Positions 33,113 through 45,800 of a stretch of DNA of 64,000 nucleotides are shown here, one piece after another; position 1 is the first letter of the stretch, and every line of letters begins with the position of its first letter. The DNA is from Thuidium tamariscinum (taxonomy: Eukaryota; Streptophyta; Bryopsida; Hypnales; Thuidiaceae), in contig OZ019759.1 in NCBI GenBank assembly GCA_947034885.2, forward strand, positions 3,288,501 through 3,352,500, given 5' to 3'. The position numbers were made by a program, and so were the translations under genes. The notes beneath the pieces are model-generated. The model saw only the letters and a list, made by a program, of their open reading frames with translations. It was not told the origin of the DNA and ran no database searches.

Positions 33113-34587
33113 GACAGGGTTGAGTAGTTAGGTAGGATTTTGAGATTTTGTGACGGAAGTTTCCTGGACGGACTTCCCAGATGTGGGCCCAGATCCGGAA
33201 CTTTAGGGACAACTGGCTGGACCTTTTCGGATAATCCGGTTGGGCTCCGATTGGTTGTTTCAGATTTTCTTTTGCCTTGTTGGCATTCCATTTCTGTTTT
33301 TAGGCTTTGACTTTCATTGTGTTTTTGAGCTTTTAAGGGGCAGGCAAGTTAGTTGGCCTGTCATTCCCTCCTAGTGCATATTCTATTGTATTTTTCATTC
33401 CCTTCTTTAATTTGAGCCGGCGGATGGACATTCTAGCTCTGACTTGTGTTTGAGTCTCTTCTTGGTGTGTTCGTTGAAGTGTTGAGAGGCAAGAAGGAAG
33501 GGAGAGGAGGAATCCGGATTCTGAGGCACTTGAAATCCGAACTAAGTGACCAACTTCCGAGAGTTAGGATCTTGAATCGTGAGTTTGAGCGTGGAGCCTT
33601 TAATTCACCGGAACGGTGATTCGGTGTGAGTCCAGGAGTGACGAGGAGGAGGTTCCGGAACCGCAGGGGCAGATCCGTGCGGAGTCAAGCAGCCGCCTTA
33701 GGAAAGTTCCGTCCATCGGAAGGTCTGCCAACCACTGAGTCGATCCGAAGAACTAGGAAAATACGTCCTTTCGGGTCTAGGGGTTTTCGAATCTGTCGTT
33801 GTAGTAAGGGCAAGTGAAGTAGTCCTGAGTGACCTGCTAACCGGATTGGCCTAGAGCTATCCGGGAAGTTGTGAGGATCCGAATCCGGCCCTAATACAAC
33901 ACCGGATATACTTTGGTATTTTCATGTATTTTTGTTTGAGAGAAGAGAGCGTGAGGTGTACGAGTGGTAAGTCCCGACCCCTCTAAAGATCAAAAGAGGA
34001 CTCCCTGAGGGTAAAACAAGGGTATCAAAAACCGAATATTGAGTGACGGAACCGGATTCCGGATTGAGACGGATCCGGGGTGAAGGAGAAATCCGGATCC
34101 GAGAAAGGAATCCGGTCATAGTTGAGAGATGGATTCGGAAAGAAAAGACGGATCCTGAAAAAGAGTCTGGAAGACAAGTTGGTATTCCGGATTAAGAGTA
34201 GTAACTTGGGGTGTTTTGATCCGAGAAACCTAGAAACCGGAAAACGCAACTATTAGTAACGTCTGGAATCTCCTGGGACGATATTTCGTGTCATATTATC
34301 ACATTTGGGTGTGATAAAGGTGCTTTCTGCTAGACTACGCGTACGACAGTGCCAACGTGAGCATGACAAAAAATGAAATACAAAGCCCTTCAAAATGGTG
34401 ATATCAAATTGCTTCATAATAGTGACTACAGTAGTACAGTGCGGCACTGCTGTGCACATTCACAACACGGATTTGTCCTATTCATGCTTCATACGAATTA
34501 TCAAACTTACAAATGATTACAAATTTTGAAGAAGGAAGTATTCAGCTCTTACCTATTACATTTGTAATTATTCTTTCAAATGAATAA

Positions 34588-34606
34588 CACTAGAAGAAAT
34601 ATGAAT
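34588..34606 (+). repeat. Isolated CACTA-type terminus
   Basis: CACTAGAAGAAATATGAATG begins 240 bp after copy B ends. It shares the first 12 bases with the terminus at 29040. Its partner could be the inverted end at 36245, which would define a 1.66-kb deletion derivative, but the flanking triplets (TAA and CAT) do not match. Confidence 0.45.
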
Positions 34607-35880
34607 GGCATGATTCTTCTTCCTCTGTGAATAGTTATAATGGCCAGCAATGTATGCATGTAAAAACTATCATGACATTCTTGTCTGAGAACGCATTCAT
34701 TTTGAAACCTTTCATTCACAAAGCCTCTCATTATCCATACATATGTGACACCCAATCACAAAATGGAGTACAGAATATAAAGAAAAAAGTCTCAAGAAGA
34801 AACATACAGTGTAGTATTTCGGGGACGAGGGTAGCTGGAAGTTGACGACGTCCAAGGAAAATGAAAGAACAATAGAAAGCCCGTCAGCATGTCAGAGTGG
34901 CAGCAGCTTCAATAGCGACTGCTAAGGCTCCTCATCAAAAAGTAGTCTTTGATGTAGTACTTCAATATGCTGCACAGGAAAAGAAATCAGATTTTAGTCG
35001 TTGTTTCAATATTATGTCTTTGATGTTCCCACTCTTTCCATTGTTCTCTCCATCACTGCAATTGAGGTCCATGACTTGCTTCCCTGAATCCTACATACTA
35101 GAACCCCAAAATGTTCCATCTATGCTGCTTTACCTGTAAAGGAACGGGGAGTGAAGGAAAGGTTCTATGGTCCGAACGTGGAACAATCCGTATTCTGTCA
35201 CCTTCCGAAGCTGCTGTGTAGCTTGTCATATTCCAATTGCTTGAAGGTGGCGGTCGCTCTTGCGTACACCTGAATGTCCTTCGGCAACTGAGGTGCTTTG
35301 TGCCACATGAAATCTTGCATAACCACCGAATTCCTTCCCCAAAAAAGTTTGCTAAACGTGTAGGTAGTACCTACAGGACACTGTCGTTCTTCACTTGGAA
35401 ACACATGAAAGAAGAATGAACACACTAGGATTTACTTCTATAAAAAACTAATGAGCCATCAAAGAGGTATCAATGACATGACATTGAAGTGCTTTTAAAT
35501 TATCATAGAATCAGAGATCTTGTAAGCCCAAATTTGTATTAACCCAACATAGTGACCAGTTCCATAGAAGAAGAAAGAGTACTACCAGTTTCACATCCAT
35601 GTAAACGAAGAGTCTGGAAAGACTATTTCCAAAAAGATGTCATTTTTACTAATCAAGGTTGTCATTAGTTTCCTTGTCTCATGAGAAACAATGACAAAGT
35701 ACTGAAGCACTGACCTCATTAGTGGTGACGCTCAAGCTCGTAGGGAGATGAGCCACAAACGGTAGGCAATAGTTACTGAACACGGAGAAGAGTGGACTTC
35801 TCAGTGTAGGGCCCATGGTAATGCACTTGCACGTTCCGCAGATGTAGGTTGGCATGTGCATGGGCAACGTGGAGTCCTTT

Positions 35881-36245
35881 CAGTAGAAGAAAAGTTCACT
35901 GCAATGTACAAAAACATGTTATAAATTACGTTGGAACCACAAAAACATGTTTGGAACTATATTAGAACCTCCCAAATCCCATGTGATTGGTTTTGTTGAG
36001 TTCTGCGTATTGTACACAAAATTCTGCCTAAAACTGTGTTTCTGTATTATAATTCTTCTGAATTCTCTATGACACTGCATTCTTGCGTTTGAATTTTGCA
36101 GAACTGTAACGCACACTTGCAGTGTACAGTTGAATTCTGCAGAACTCTGCGCTGGAAATGTGGACCTGAACAGAACCAATCTGATGTGGTTCTGTAGGTT
36201 CCAACGCAGTTTCTGACGCATTTCCAACACATTCTTCTTCTAGTG
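35881..36245. mobile_element. CACTA-derived MITE, about 365 bp
   Basis: The left end CAGTAGAAGAAAAG pairs with the right end, which in reverse complement reads CACTAGAAGAAGAATG. Internal phrases such as TTCTGCAGAA and GCGTTGGAAC occur in opposite orientations, giving a partly palindromic element. It shares the phrase 'TTCTGCAGAA(T/C)TCTGCG' with the copy at 55256. Confidence 0.6.
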
Positions 36246-37095
36246 CATTTCGGATTTATATAGGAGTGTTGTTTTGGAAGGAAAGCGGAGTCCAAAGGCA
36301 TGCACTTGTGGGACACATTACTGGAATCCCAGCTACTTCGCATTTTCTTCGTCAACCAATACAATTTTGCTTGAGCCTCATATATTCACCTTCAGAAATG
36401 GATGCTGAAGGAAACATGCATGTGCCAACACGAGGTACAAACGAAATGAGTAGTTGTAAGCAATTGGCAATTTCTGTGAGGTCATCTTCAAGTGGTTGTC
36501 CTCATCTTCAACGATTAAATATTCCACAACTGAATTTAGAAACACAACACATGATGTTGAACTTCTTGTCCATTCCAGCACAATACAACAAGATTGTCAG
36601 TAGATGCAAAAGAAGTTGAACGTTGAAGACTTTCATTTCCACTATTAAAGTGCAACATGATTAACAGAAGAGCTCACCGAACATGAGTCATGCAATTCCT
36701 CGTATCCCATTGTGCCTCTGTAGGACCAATTCCGGTAAGCTGATAGTTTCCAAAATCTGTACAAATGAAGGACACAAACCACATTAATGTATATCACTTT
36801 GCGTGACTGACAATGACGGTCACTTGTTGCAAGCAATAGCTGAAACTCAGGAAACGTCATCTCCCCAAGATTGCATACATGAATTGGAGAATAGACTTTC
36901 CAATTTTGTATCCAATAGTAGATGATTTTTTGGGAAATGAAATTCACCTGACTGAGAGACACAAGTGACACCGACTTCTTCCATGACCTTCACTCCTGCA
37001 GAATAGTCAAACAGCAATCCTCATTCCAAATTTGCTTCAATGGTGCCACTGACACTAGTGTTCTTCCAACAATTCTTCACCTTCTACTATAACGT

Positions 37096-37266
37096 TACAG
37101 TAGAAAATTGTGTTAGAAATCTGTGGAACGCGTGGGCTGAAATTTGTTGAGTTCCACATTTCCAGCGTGAATGCATTCCAACGCAGATTTTTGCGCTGCA
37201 CATGTGGAACTCAATAAATTTGAGGCCACGCGTTTCGCAGATTCCTAACGCTATTTTCTTTTAGTC
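37096..37266. mobile_element. Hairpin MITE of CACTA type, about 170 bp
   Basis: The left part reads AGTAGAAAATTGTGTTAGAA and continues with CTGTGGAACGCGTGGGCT. The right part is its near-complete inverse, ending in reverse complement GACTAAAAGAAAATAGCGTT. The arms of about 70 bp flank a short centre with ATGCATTCCAACGCAG, so the element can fold into one long hairpin. Confidence 0.65.
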
Positions 37267-39723
37267 AACGGTAAAGTATTCACTTCAAGAGTTCGTGAAA
37301 ATGAAGGTCGTTGTTCCACAAGAACTGAACCGACATTCAACATCATTAAGAACTGAACTGCTAAAGAGTTTGTTCAAGTGAATCTCGTTAACAAGCCACT
37401 TGCACGTTCTACGCATGTAAATTATAGAGAAGTCCGAATAGAAGCAAACCCCTAAATTGCTTTCTTAGTGAACATATAATACACTTGTCATTGACGAATA
37501 ACATACGTGAAGATGTGAAAATTACAAGACGTCTCTAACAAGCACAGAACTAAGATCTTTCATATTGAAACATGCATGAATGAAGAAGCTTCCTGAATTC
37601 TGTACGAACAATTTGTCGGCTCACAACATGATCCCATCATCGCTGCAACTTCATGCTCTTTCAACTGTGGCTCTGCAATAGACGTGCACATTAAAGTTAT
37701 AGTGCATTCCCTTCAATAGAGTTCCCCTCTTCGAGAAACTAACAAAATCTCTAAGAAGTGCACGTTAAGTATCAAATGCCGGATCCGGCCACTGAACTTC
37801 TACCTCGACGAATCTTTGCATGCCTTCTCACATTTCAGTTTACCACAAAGGCCTTCAGACATCAACTAACTAAGAATACACTGTCTCAGAGCTCATAACA
37901 CCTCTATAGTGTTTCATTCTTTCATATGCAGTATCATCAAAACCAAGGTCATGGATTCAAAGAGCGAAGCTGCACACTGACATTTGAATACCGGTACTGA
38001 CCTACATGGATGTGACATTAGCATCGTATTCAGAGATGGAAATGGCACCTGTGGAATTATTTTCAGTGTAATCTAATTGTTCCTACAATGGGAGAGCACC
38101 GACTTCTGCAATGGCTACTTTGAAGCCATAATTGTTTCGACAAGTATTGCACTAGAATATGAAACCAGAATTCCTGTCACATAGAAGTCAGCGTCTCCAT
38201 GTCCAAAGTGGCAGTGTCCTGGGAACGGAATTCGACTACTTCATGAAATTGAAAATGTACCTGAGAAGTTCCTTTTCTTCTTCAACATCATTTTCTTCTC
38301 ATGCCACCAAGAGCACAAACATTTCCTCTCTTCGTACTACTAAAAACCCATAAGATATGTGTACAACTAACAAAGGTATAAGTGCTGCAAGATTAATAAC
38401 AGCCCCCTAGTTTTCCAGAAATGATACTCATCAACAAAGGCAAATCCTATGTCAAACAAGGCATCACTTACTGAAAAAGCAACTAGCCAATGACATCCTG
38501 AATACTTTCAAACTCGCTTGTATTTGCCAACGTACGTACCATTGCTTCATTTCTTTCTCGTTGGCAATTCTGTTCTGCTGTGGCAGAGCACTAGCATATT
38601 CCACACTTTCATAGCGCAACAGACGACGGACGTCACTGACGTTGCCTCCACCTAAGAAGTACCGACCTTCTGCACAAGAAACGGTGAACACAATTCCCCT
38701 CATTTCTTTACAAATATGCTTGTCAACGACGTATGAAACTACACGTCCACGAATTGCCTCCTAGCACTTCCACAATCATATTCACAACATGAGACTTCAA
38801 TGTTTCAAATTCCCCTTCATGCTTTCTCAAGTCACCTGATATACACCCAATACAGCAACTGCCTTCACTGCGGCATGTACGTAGCATGTGAATACATTTC
38901 CTGAAACTATCATGTACACTAACTGCAGAGGGCGCTTCCACAAACACAATTACACAATCAAAACATTCTACCAATGCTACGCAAATGCTCTCTTCTCTGG
39001 TTCAATTGAACATGGTTTCACTCACCAACAACAGAACATGAAACTGTATAGAGCATGATTACAAGAAGCACGGGCAATCCGAAATATTGGCGCTTTCACC
39101 TGCACCCACGTTCGGAGCATGCATTCATCCAATTCACTATACAAGTCACATGCAGTGGAAGAAGTGAACGACCCACACATGCATCTGACTATAGTGCACT
39201 GTACATCAAAGTATAGTAAACTTCAGTCGTCACTTACGTTTCTCATACGAAAAGGCTTGCTGACAAAGAAAACCCTTAACAGTACTGAGCACCTCTATTT
39301 CTTGCGCTACAAATGCTCATACTTCAAGTATGGAATTCATTCAAAAGAGCGTTCACACTTTCTCTTGGTACTACAACTTCTCTAACCCTTGCAAAACATT
39401 GTTGCAGCACCAAGAAGAATTACTATTGAAGACCTTCACGAGGGATGCAATGACAGCTTTACACATATACATGCACCACTTTCACTACTTCCATAAATCC
39501 TTTGCTTCTGTAAACAAACGTTCATCCTTGCACCTTTCATGTGCACTAGCTGACACTTGAGAAATATAAATTGCAAACTTCAGAAGACACTCCATTATTC
39601 AACCACCACAAATTACTTCTACAGTACTGCCAATCCTCAATCCTGAAGATTGGCAACTCATTGAACACAGTTTTCGCTACATTTGAAGAAGTGGAACTAC
39701 TCTATAAAACGGTTGACCAATAT

Positions 39724-39887
39724 TGCTCAAAGAAAACTGTGTTCGAAATCTGCAAAACGCGTGGGCTCAATTTTGTTCAGTTCCACGTTTGTAACGCATA
39801 AATCTGCGTTGGAACGTTGGAAACGTGGAACTGAATAGATTCCAGCCCACGCGTTTTCCACATTTCTAACACAGTTCTCTTCTAGTG
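39724..39887. mobile_element. Hairpin MITE of CACTA type, about 164 bp
   Basis: The right end in reverse complement reads CACTAGAAGAGAACTGTGTT. The left end is its decayed match (TGCTCAAAGAAAACTGTGTT). Both arms carry AACGCGTGGGCT, as in the copy at 37096. The two are clearly the same family. Confidence 0.7.
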
Positions 39888-42800
39888 CGAGGAAAGAGCA
39901 CAGAATGTGCTACCCAGAAAACCTAAAACACCGTTCGTTTCAAACGACAAGGACCAGTCGAACTTCATGATGTTCAAAGACAAGAAGCCATACATAGCCT
40001 ATCACCACCATCATAACAGCAGCAACGCCAATAGACATGCTTGGTATCCCTCCTCTTTACAGTACATTCTTCCATGCAGTACGTGAAGATGCTGCACAAC
40101 CAAAGAAAAAACACAAGTAGTCGCTGCTCTTACATTTTTTTCCTCATCTTGTCACTACTTCTATTGTTCTCTGCATCATTGGAATTGAGCTCCATGATTG
40201 TATTCCCTACACCCTACATTCAAGAAATTGAAAAACGGATACCTTCCTTGCATGTTTGATTACTTACAAATAAACGGGAAGGTGGACCACGACAAGAGTA
40301 TGGTGGACAGGTTCGACTGGCCAGAATACTGCACGTTTAGAAGTTTCTGCTAAGATGGCCCAATTCCGTTTGGTTGAAGGTGGACGCTGCCAACGAACGG
40401 AGCTGAGTGCTCGACGCCCAACAAGGCCCTTCATGACACTTGAAATCATGGAAAACTAGCTCATACAGTCCCCACAAAGGTCTGCGCAACGTTGACGTAG
40501 TCGCTAGAAGAGAGTGTACTTCTTCTGTCAGGAACCCATGAAACGACAGACTGTGAAAAGGGTATTCTGTTTGTAAGCATGAAAATTATGCCTCACTTCA
40601 AATTTCATGTTGACCCATAGCCGCTCAAAGATTGCCTCACGTGGCTATAGTACCTCATAAGGACATGAACACCTGCAAAAGATATTCAATCATTTGTAGG
40701 CCGACTTGAAGTCATCGTCACCATCCTACACAATTAATTTTTACTCATGGAAATTTACAGAGCACAAAGATGATGGCCAACTTCCTATTCCCTTCAACAT
40801 GAAGGCCCTCTTCTTCCGAGACATGGTAAGCAAGTTCAATGTCCCACACTTCCATTTCTCACCCCAAATTCCAACATCATGGAAGAATGAGCTTACCCGG
40901 CCAACATGACTGTTCCACTTCATCCTATTCCATTCTGCCAAAGTACGACCAACTCCGCTAACGTGCTTTCTTTGTTACTGTCAAGAACAAGAGCACACAT
41001 ACCAAAGGAACGTACATCATTTTGCATGACTGACACAGAAATGGGTTTGCAATAGCAAGGCCTCATCCTAATACAAGGTCGCTTTTCCTGAAATGAATAA
41101 ATTAATTGCAAAAGAGACTTTGCAATTCCACATCCATGAATTGACGAGTCTTTCCAAATTCAACTTCGCTACACAGTGAAGAAGAAACGACACTCACTTT
41201 TTACATTCACTGCAGTCCTCACAAGTTCCTAAACACAAACGGTGTTCGCAATTTCGCTGGAACACCTCCTTTGACAATGCTCTAGCTCATTTGAATTCCT
41301 CTTCATGTAGCACTAAAGCACTGAAGTACTGACTTACACAGTTTGATCAAGTCCAGCAAGTTCTGCAACATCCACTGTACCAAACATTAGCGTCATTAAA
41401 AACATAACGACTGAAGATTCTGTTCACTGAAATGCCGTCATTAACAAACATGCATGTACTAACTACGTTCACTGCCTAACTGCCTTCATGAAAGGCAACC
41501 CCAACATTGCTTTGCCAAAAAATTCTGGATACATGTCACTCCTGCACAGCTCATGAGCACATGTTCCAATGATAACACATTTCTGAGAATAACACGAGTG
41601 ACATCTGCCAGAGTACAACCCACGTGAATAAGGAGCGCCCGACAATTTCATTCAAACTGATTGTCCCCTTCAACCATCATCCCCACTTTGTTGCATTTTT
41701 CCGCTTCTGCAGCACTGGGACTACAGTAGACATGTCAAGTGAACTCAGTCCATGATTAACTTCTGAAGCGTTCTCCTTTCAAAGATGTTAGAGAATATGA
41801 AATGATAGCTACTTTCGAATCAAATGAAGGAATGCTGCACAGAACTCTTTGACTGACACATGTGAGCATGACTTGTGACGTAACTATGAAGCAGGAACAC
41901 GTAAGCTATGGATGAACTGTGAAGAGAGCTTCTGAGAAGAGAAAAGAACAGTACAATCTTTGCTTTGCTGATGTGCATGACCATGAAAACTACGAGCACT
42001 CATTCGTTGACCACACTTCTGTTCCGATACATGAGTTGGGGTCTTCCCCTACAGGCATGTGACATTGCCAGGGTTCAATTCACTGAAAATAGCATGAGCA
42101 ATATTACTCACTGAAATCCTCTTCTTCCTACAGTGGAAAAAGAGCGCACTCTGTAATGGACTCTATCAATGCACAGTTCCATTCACTCTTCCACTAATTA
42201 CAAAACACAACTTTCATGTTACACAGAAGTACCGTTGTACACGCTGAAAAACGCATTCCACTTCACAAACAAAATGGCTTCTTCATGTCACTGCAAATCG
42301 ATCTTGCTGTTGAAACATTCACTACCTTCTTCGTCCTGCAGTTCTTGTCATGCCTCTGAAGAGTAGTAGCACTTAGTCTCTACGCAGTCCTAAGAATACA
42401 TAACAAATGTGTACAACTACATAAGGAAGAAGTGCTTCAAGAAGAATTTCAGACCCCAAGTAGTTCGGATAGTCATGAAGACAGCCACATTGTACGTACA
42501 ATAACGTCTCAGTGACTACTACAAAAGCAAGCCAATTACGTCATTTCTTCTCTTCTCTGCTGTAGCAATAGCGCACGTCTATACACTTGCATTTTTCCAA
42601 TTCCACTGTACTTTCCATCTCCCACAAAGCTTACATATATATTCAACACATTTAGTGTGCAACACATAATGAACGTCATTGCCATTCCCTACACCAAGCA
42701 AGAACGGATCTTCAATTGATAAAATGCAGAACATGATGACGTCATTTCTAAATAAACATTCCTGTCACCAAAGTTTGACTGAGTTGATTGATGACCTCTG

Positions 42801-45800
42801 TAGAAGCTGCTCAGAACTAATACATAGAATAACACACTTCTATGTCCTCAATTTCCCTTCTTTGGTGAGCTGCTCTACACTTACAATAGGCACAGTGAAA
42901 ACGGCACGTGCCCTTACACTGCCATCTGCAATGTCAATACACTCTACATGTCAGTGACGCCTGCACACTGTACTCACTGTTCTCAGAAACACTCAGTACA
43001 GGGTGTTTTGAAGAACACCGTGCCATTGTCTACACCTTCTACTTACACCATGCAAATAGTATATTTCATGGTTCATTGAAGGATGCTTTACCTCCGTGAC
43101 TACAGTACAGAAATGCCGATTGTATAACAAGCACAACTGCGCACACAAAACAATTCCGGGGCTTATTCTTGTCCGGATGTCAGTACTATGCATTCATTGT
43201 ACACATTTTAGAAGTAATGTTCGCTACAAGAACAGAAGTGCACAACTTCGTACGTCAATACAGTACAGACTACATGAAAGAGTATTGACGTTCACTTTCT
43301 AGTAGGCTAAGGGTTCACAACACAGAGTACCCTTCACTGTAATTTGTAGCACTATTTCTTTCGCTAGGACTTGTGGTACTTCAGGTACTACATCAAGTCT
43401 AAGAAGCTTGAATACAATAACTTGCATAGAAATATGTGCTGACCTTTCAAGCACAGAAACTAAACGACACTCTTATTTGCTTTTGCTAACTTTCATGATG
43501 AAAACCATGATAGCACTCGAAATATGCACGCACCACATTCAACCATTCCATAACTGTGTACCTTCTGAAAACTAGCGGTCGTCCTCGCACTTTGAAACGT
43601 TGCCTGCACTTCACAGACATGACATCGAAACATCAGAAGACATTCCAAGACTGAACCACGAAAAATGACTTGAACAGTAAAGCTCTTCATTTCGGAGCAC
43701 GCACTGCTACTCTTTGACCACTGCTGAAGCTACTTTCCAAAAAGGTGAATTGCTACACAAAATGATCACATGTTCTACCATTGAAGGTCTGCATGCATCC
43801 AGAACATAGACATAGTAGGTCCAAGAGGGCTGGACCATCATTTCCCCCATTCTAACTCATAAGCAGTCCACAAATGTATGATGCAATTCCCTACATGGAA
43901 CACAACTGACAAGGTCCTTCTACTGAATACAAACACGGAAGCATGAGCCACCCCTTCACTTCTGCATACATTACAGAATCGCTTCTGTAATCCTCCCATC
44001 ACTGCGAATTAGGATTTGAAGTATGGTTCAGAAAGGTCTTGAATGTTGCATGGGAACATGGAGAGGCCTTCCTCTCAACCCATTCGTTGCCATCAGAGGT
44101 ACTTGAAAAACGCACAGCTGAACTTGAGCACGCGTTCTTTGCATACCCTCAAAAAACACACTACATTCTAAAAATGCCCTTGACCTACCTTTCCCAACAC
44201 ACTGTCATCTCCCAAACCAAACGTCTTACACTCCGTCTTCCTCAGCACTGTGAAACGATGATAATGACACATACCGAACTGTTCTAATCAACGTGCTACT
44301 CCTTGTTTCCAACAAGGCATGCAACACGTGACAAACAAGAAGGACACATGACATGCAAGTGCTCTGCATTATTTCAAATTCACATGTTTCAACTGAATAC
44401 ATACTCCGCTTCATAGTTGCACTGTCAATCTTTTTAGCACTGCCATAGTAAAAAATATACGTACACCATCTCCAGCATCAATTTCTATGCATACCAAAAA
44501 CTTTGAGGACTGCGCACAATAACAACTTCAACTCCTACTTTAATTGGAGCTTCCACTACCGACAAGCGCTCTACGACTCTGAGAGTTCAGTAGTAGTTAT
44601 AGAAAGCACGCTTCCACTCCGTGACCCACACCTTCCTCAACTGCGATACATTTCGGTAACCATGAACAAGGACTTTCACTACTCCCATACATGATGCAAT
44701 GCTACGAGCCTTTGTTTTCTTTTAACAAACAAATTGTACGAGAAAGTCCTCTCAACGTGCTCTTGTCTATGAGCACACCAGACTACTTGAAGCTATGACT
44801 TCAGACAGCTGCGTTGTACATAATGTTCTGGATTTATAACGTTCCACTTCTACAATGGTAAACACTGGAATTCCTCATGTGCCATCAAGGGACTTCGAAA
44901 GAGCTCTGCACTCATCATGAACGACATTTAGAAGTTTAGCCGCCATTTACATGATGAATGAATGGCATCACCATTCCCTACTTCAAACAAACGAATCCAA
45001 GCATGATGGCGTTGTCAAAATTCCAAAGTCTATGAAAATCTACCTAGAGCTTCTAAAGTTCCGACTCTGTGCACAAGCACGCAAGAAATGCAGAAGTGAC
45101 CGTCATGAACGCAGTACATGAATACCGACAACAACGTCAGTGAAGCACTACGACATCCTCCTTCAGACCATGCATTGCGGACTTCATGAACTTCACATGA
45201 CATTCACAAACAATGTCTTCAGGTCATCTTCACTGATAACGACTGACATCAACGCTTTCAAACCATAGAAAGCACTTCTATACAGTAGACACTATTCCAT
45301 TACCAATATGGTCTTGCACCATACCTTCTGCCTATGACTACAGTTACGAAGTATTCACAGGAACTTATAAAGATGTTGACATTCGTGTGAGCACTTCCAA
45401 GGCCAGTACTACGCAACTTCCAGGTCACAAGTGTCACAAATGCAACTGCACTCACCCTTTCCTAAATTCATGAATTACATGAATGTCACACCCTCTGTTC
45501 TTCATATTCAAACGTCAATGCACTCTGTGGTCATCAGAAGCTGCTTTGCACTAAGCCCTCTCTTCTGTACTAATTTACATATGAACATACACAAACTCTC
45601 TCTTGTACGCTTCTAAGCAGCCGTGGAACTTGAAGACTGCACACGAATTGTTCATACAACAGACATGAAGGAACTACAATTAATTCTGATATGATAATGG
45701 TTTTACATTTGCTAGCAACGGAGGTTAGTAACCAACAAGTGCACATCTTCCGTCTCTACAAATCAGTTCTCCACGTTGGGAATGAAAACACCCTGCAATT

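Larger units (their letters stand above)
30600..34347 (+). mobile_element. Gag-only element, copy B (most complete)
   Basis: Copy B holds a CCGGA-rich 5' region, a TATA box, a leader, one long gene and a 1.2-kb non-coding tail ending 'GCGTACGACA'. The 5' boundary is approximate (30540-30620). I compared its first 500 bp with its last 500 bp and found no direct repeat, so there is no visible LTR pair. No poly(A) end, reverse transcriptase or integrase was seen. It is nested inside the CACTA region. It resembles non-autonomous gag-only (TR-GAG-like) retroelements in coding content, but without demonstrated LTRs the class stays open. Confidence 0.7.

Noticed and set aside
30600..34347. LTR retrotransposon structure for copy B
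   Set aside because: The terminal CA and a purine run near 33940 suggested a 3' LTR of about 390 bp, but no matching 5' copy was found upstream of the gene.
34320..34347. Helitron-type 3' end (CTAG near 34333)
   Set aside because: Copies A and B stay identical for about 15 bp past the CTAG, so it is not the terminus.
36236..36245. Inverted end CTTCTAGTG as the right end of the CACTA starting at 29040
   Set aside because: It is followed by CAT, not GTA, and pairs better with the nearby left end at 35881. The end at 39887 was rejected for the same reasons.
38464..38974. Two adjacent minus-strand ORFs in the left arm
   Set aside because: There is no recognisable motif and no clear splice link; stop-free runs of this size occur by chance in a 12-kb arm.
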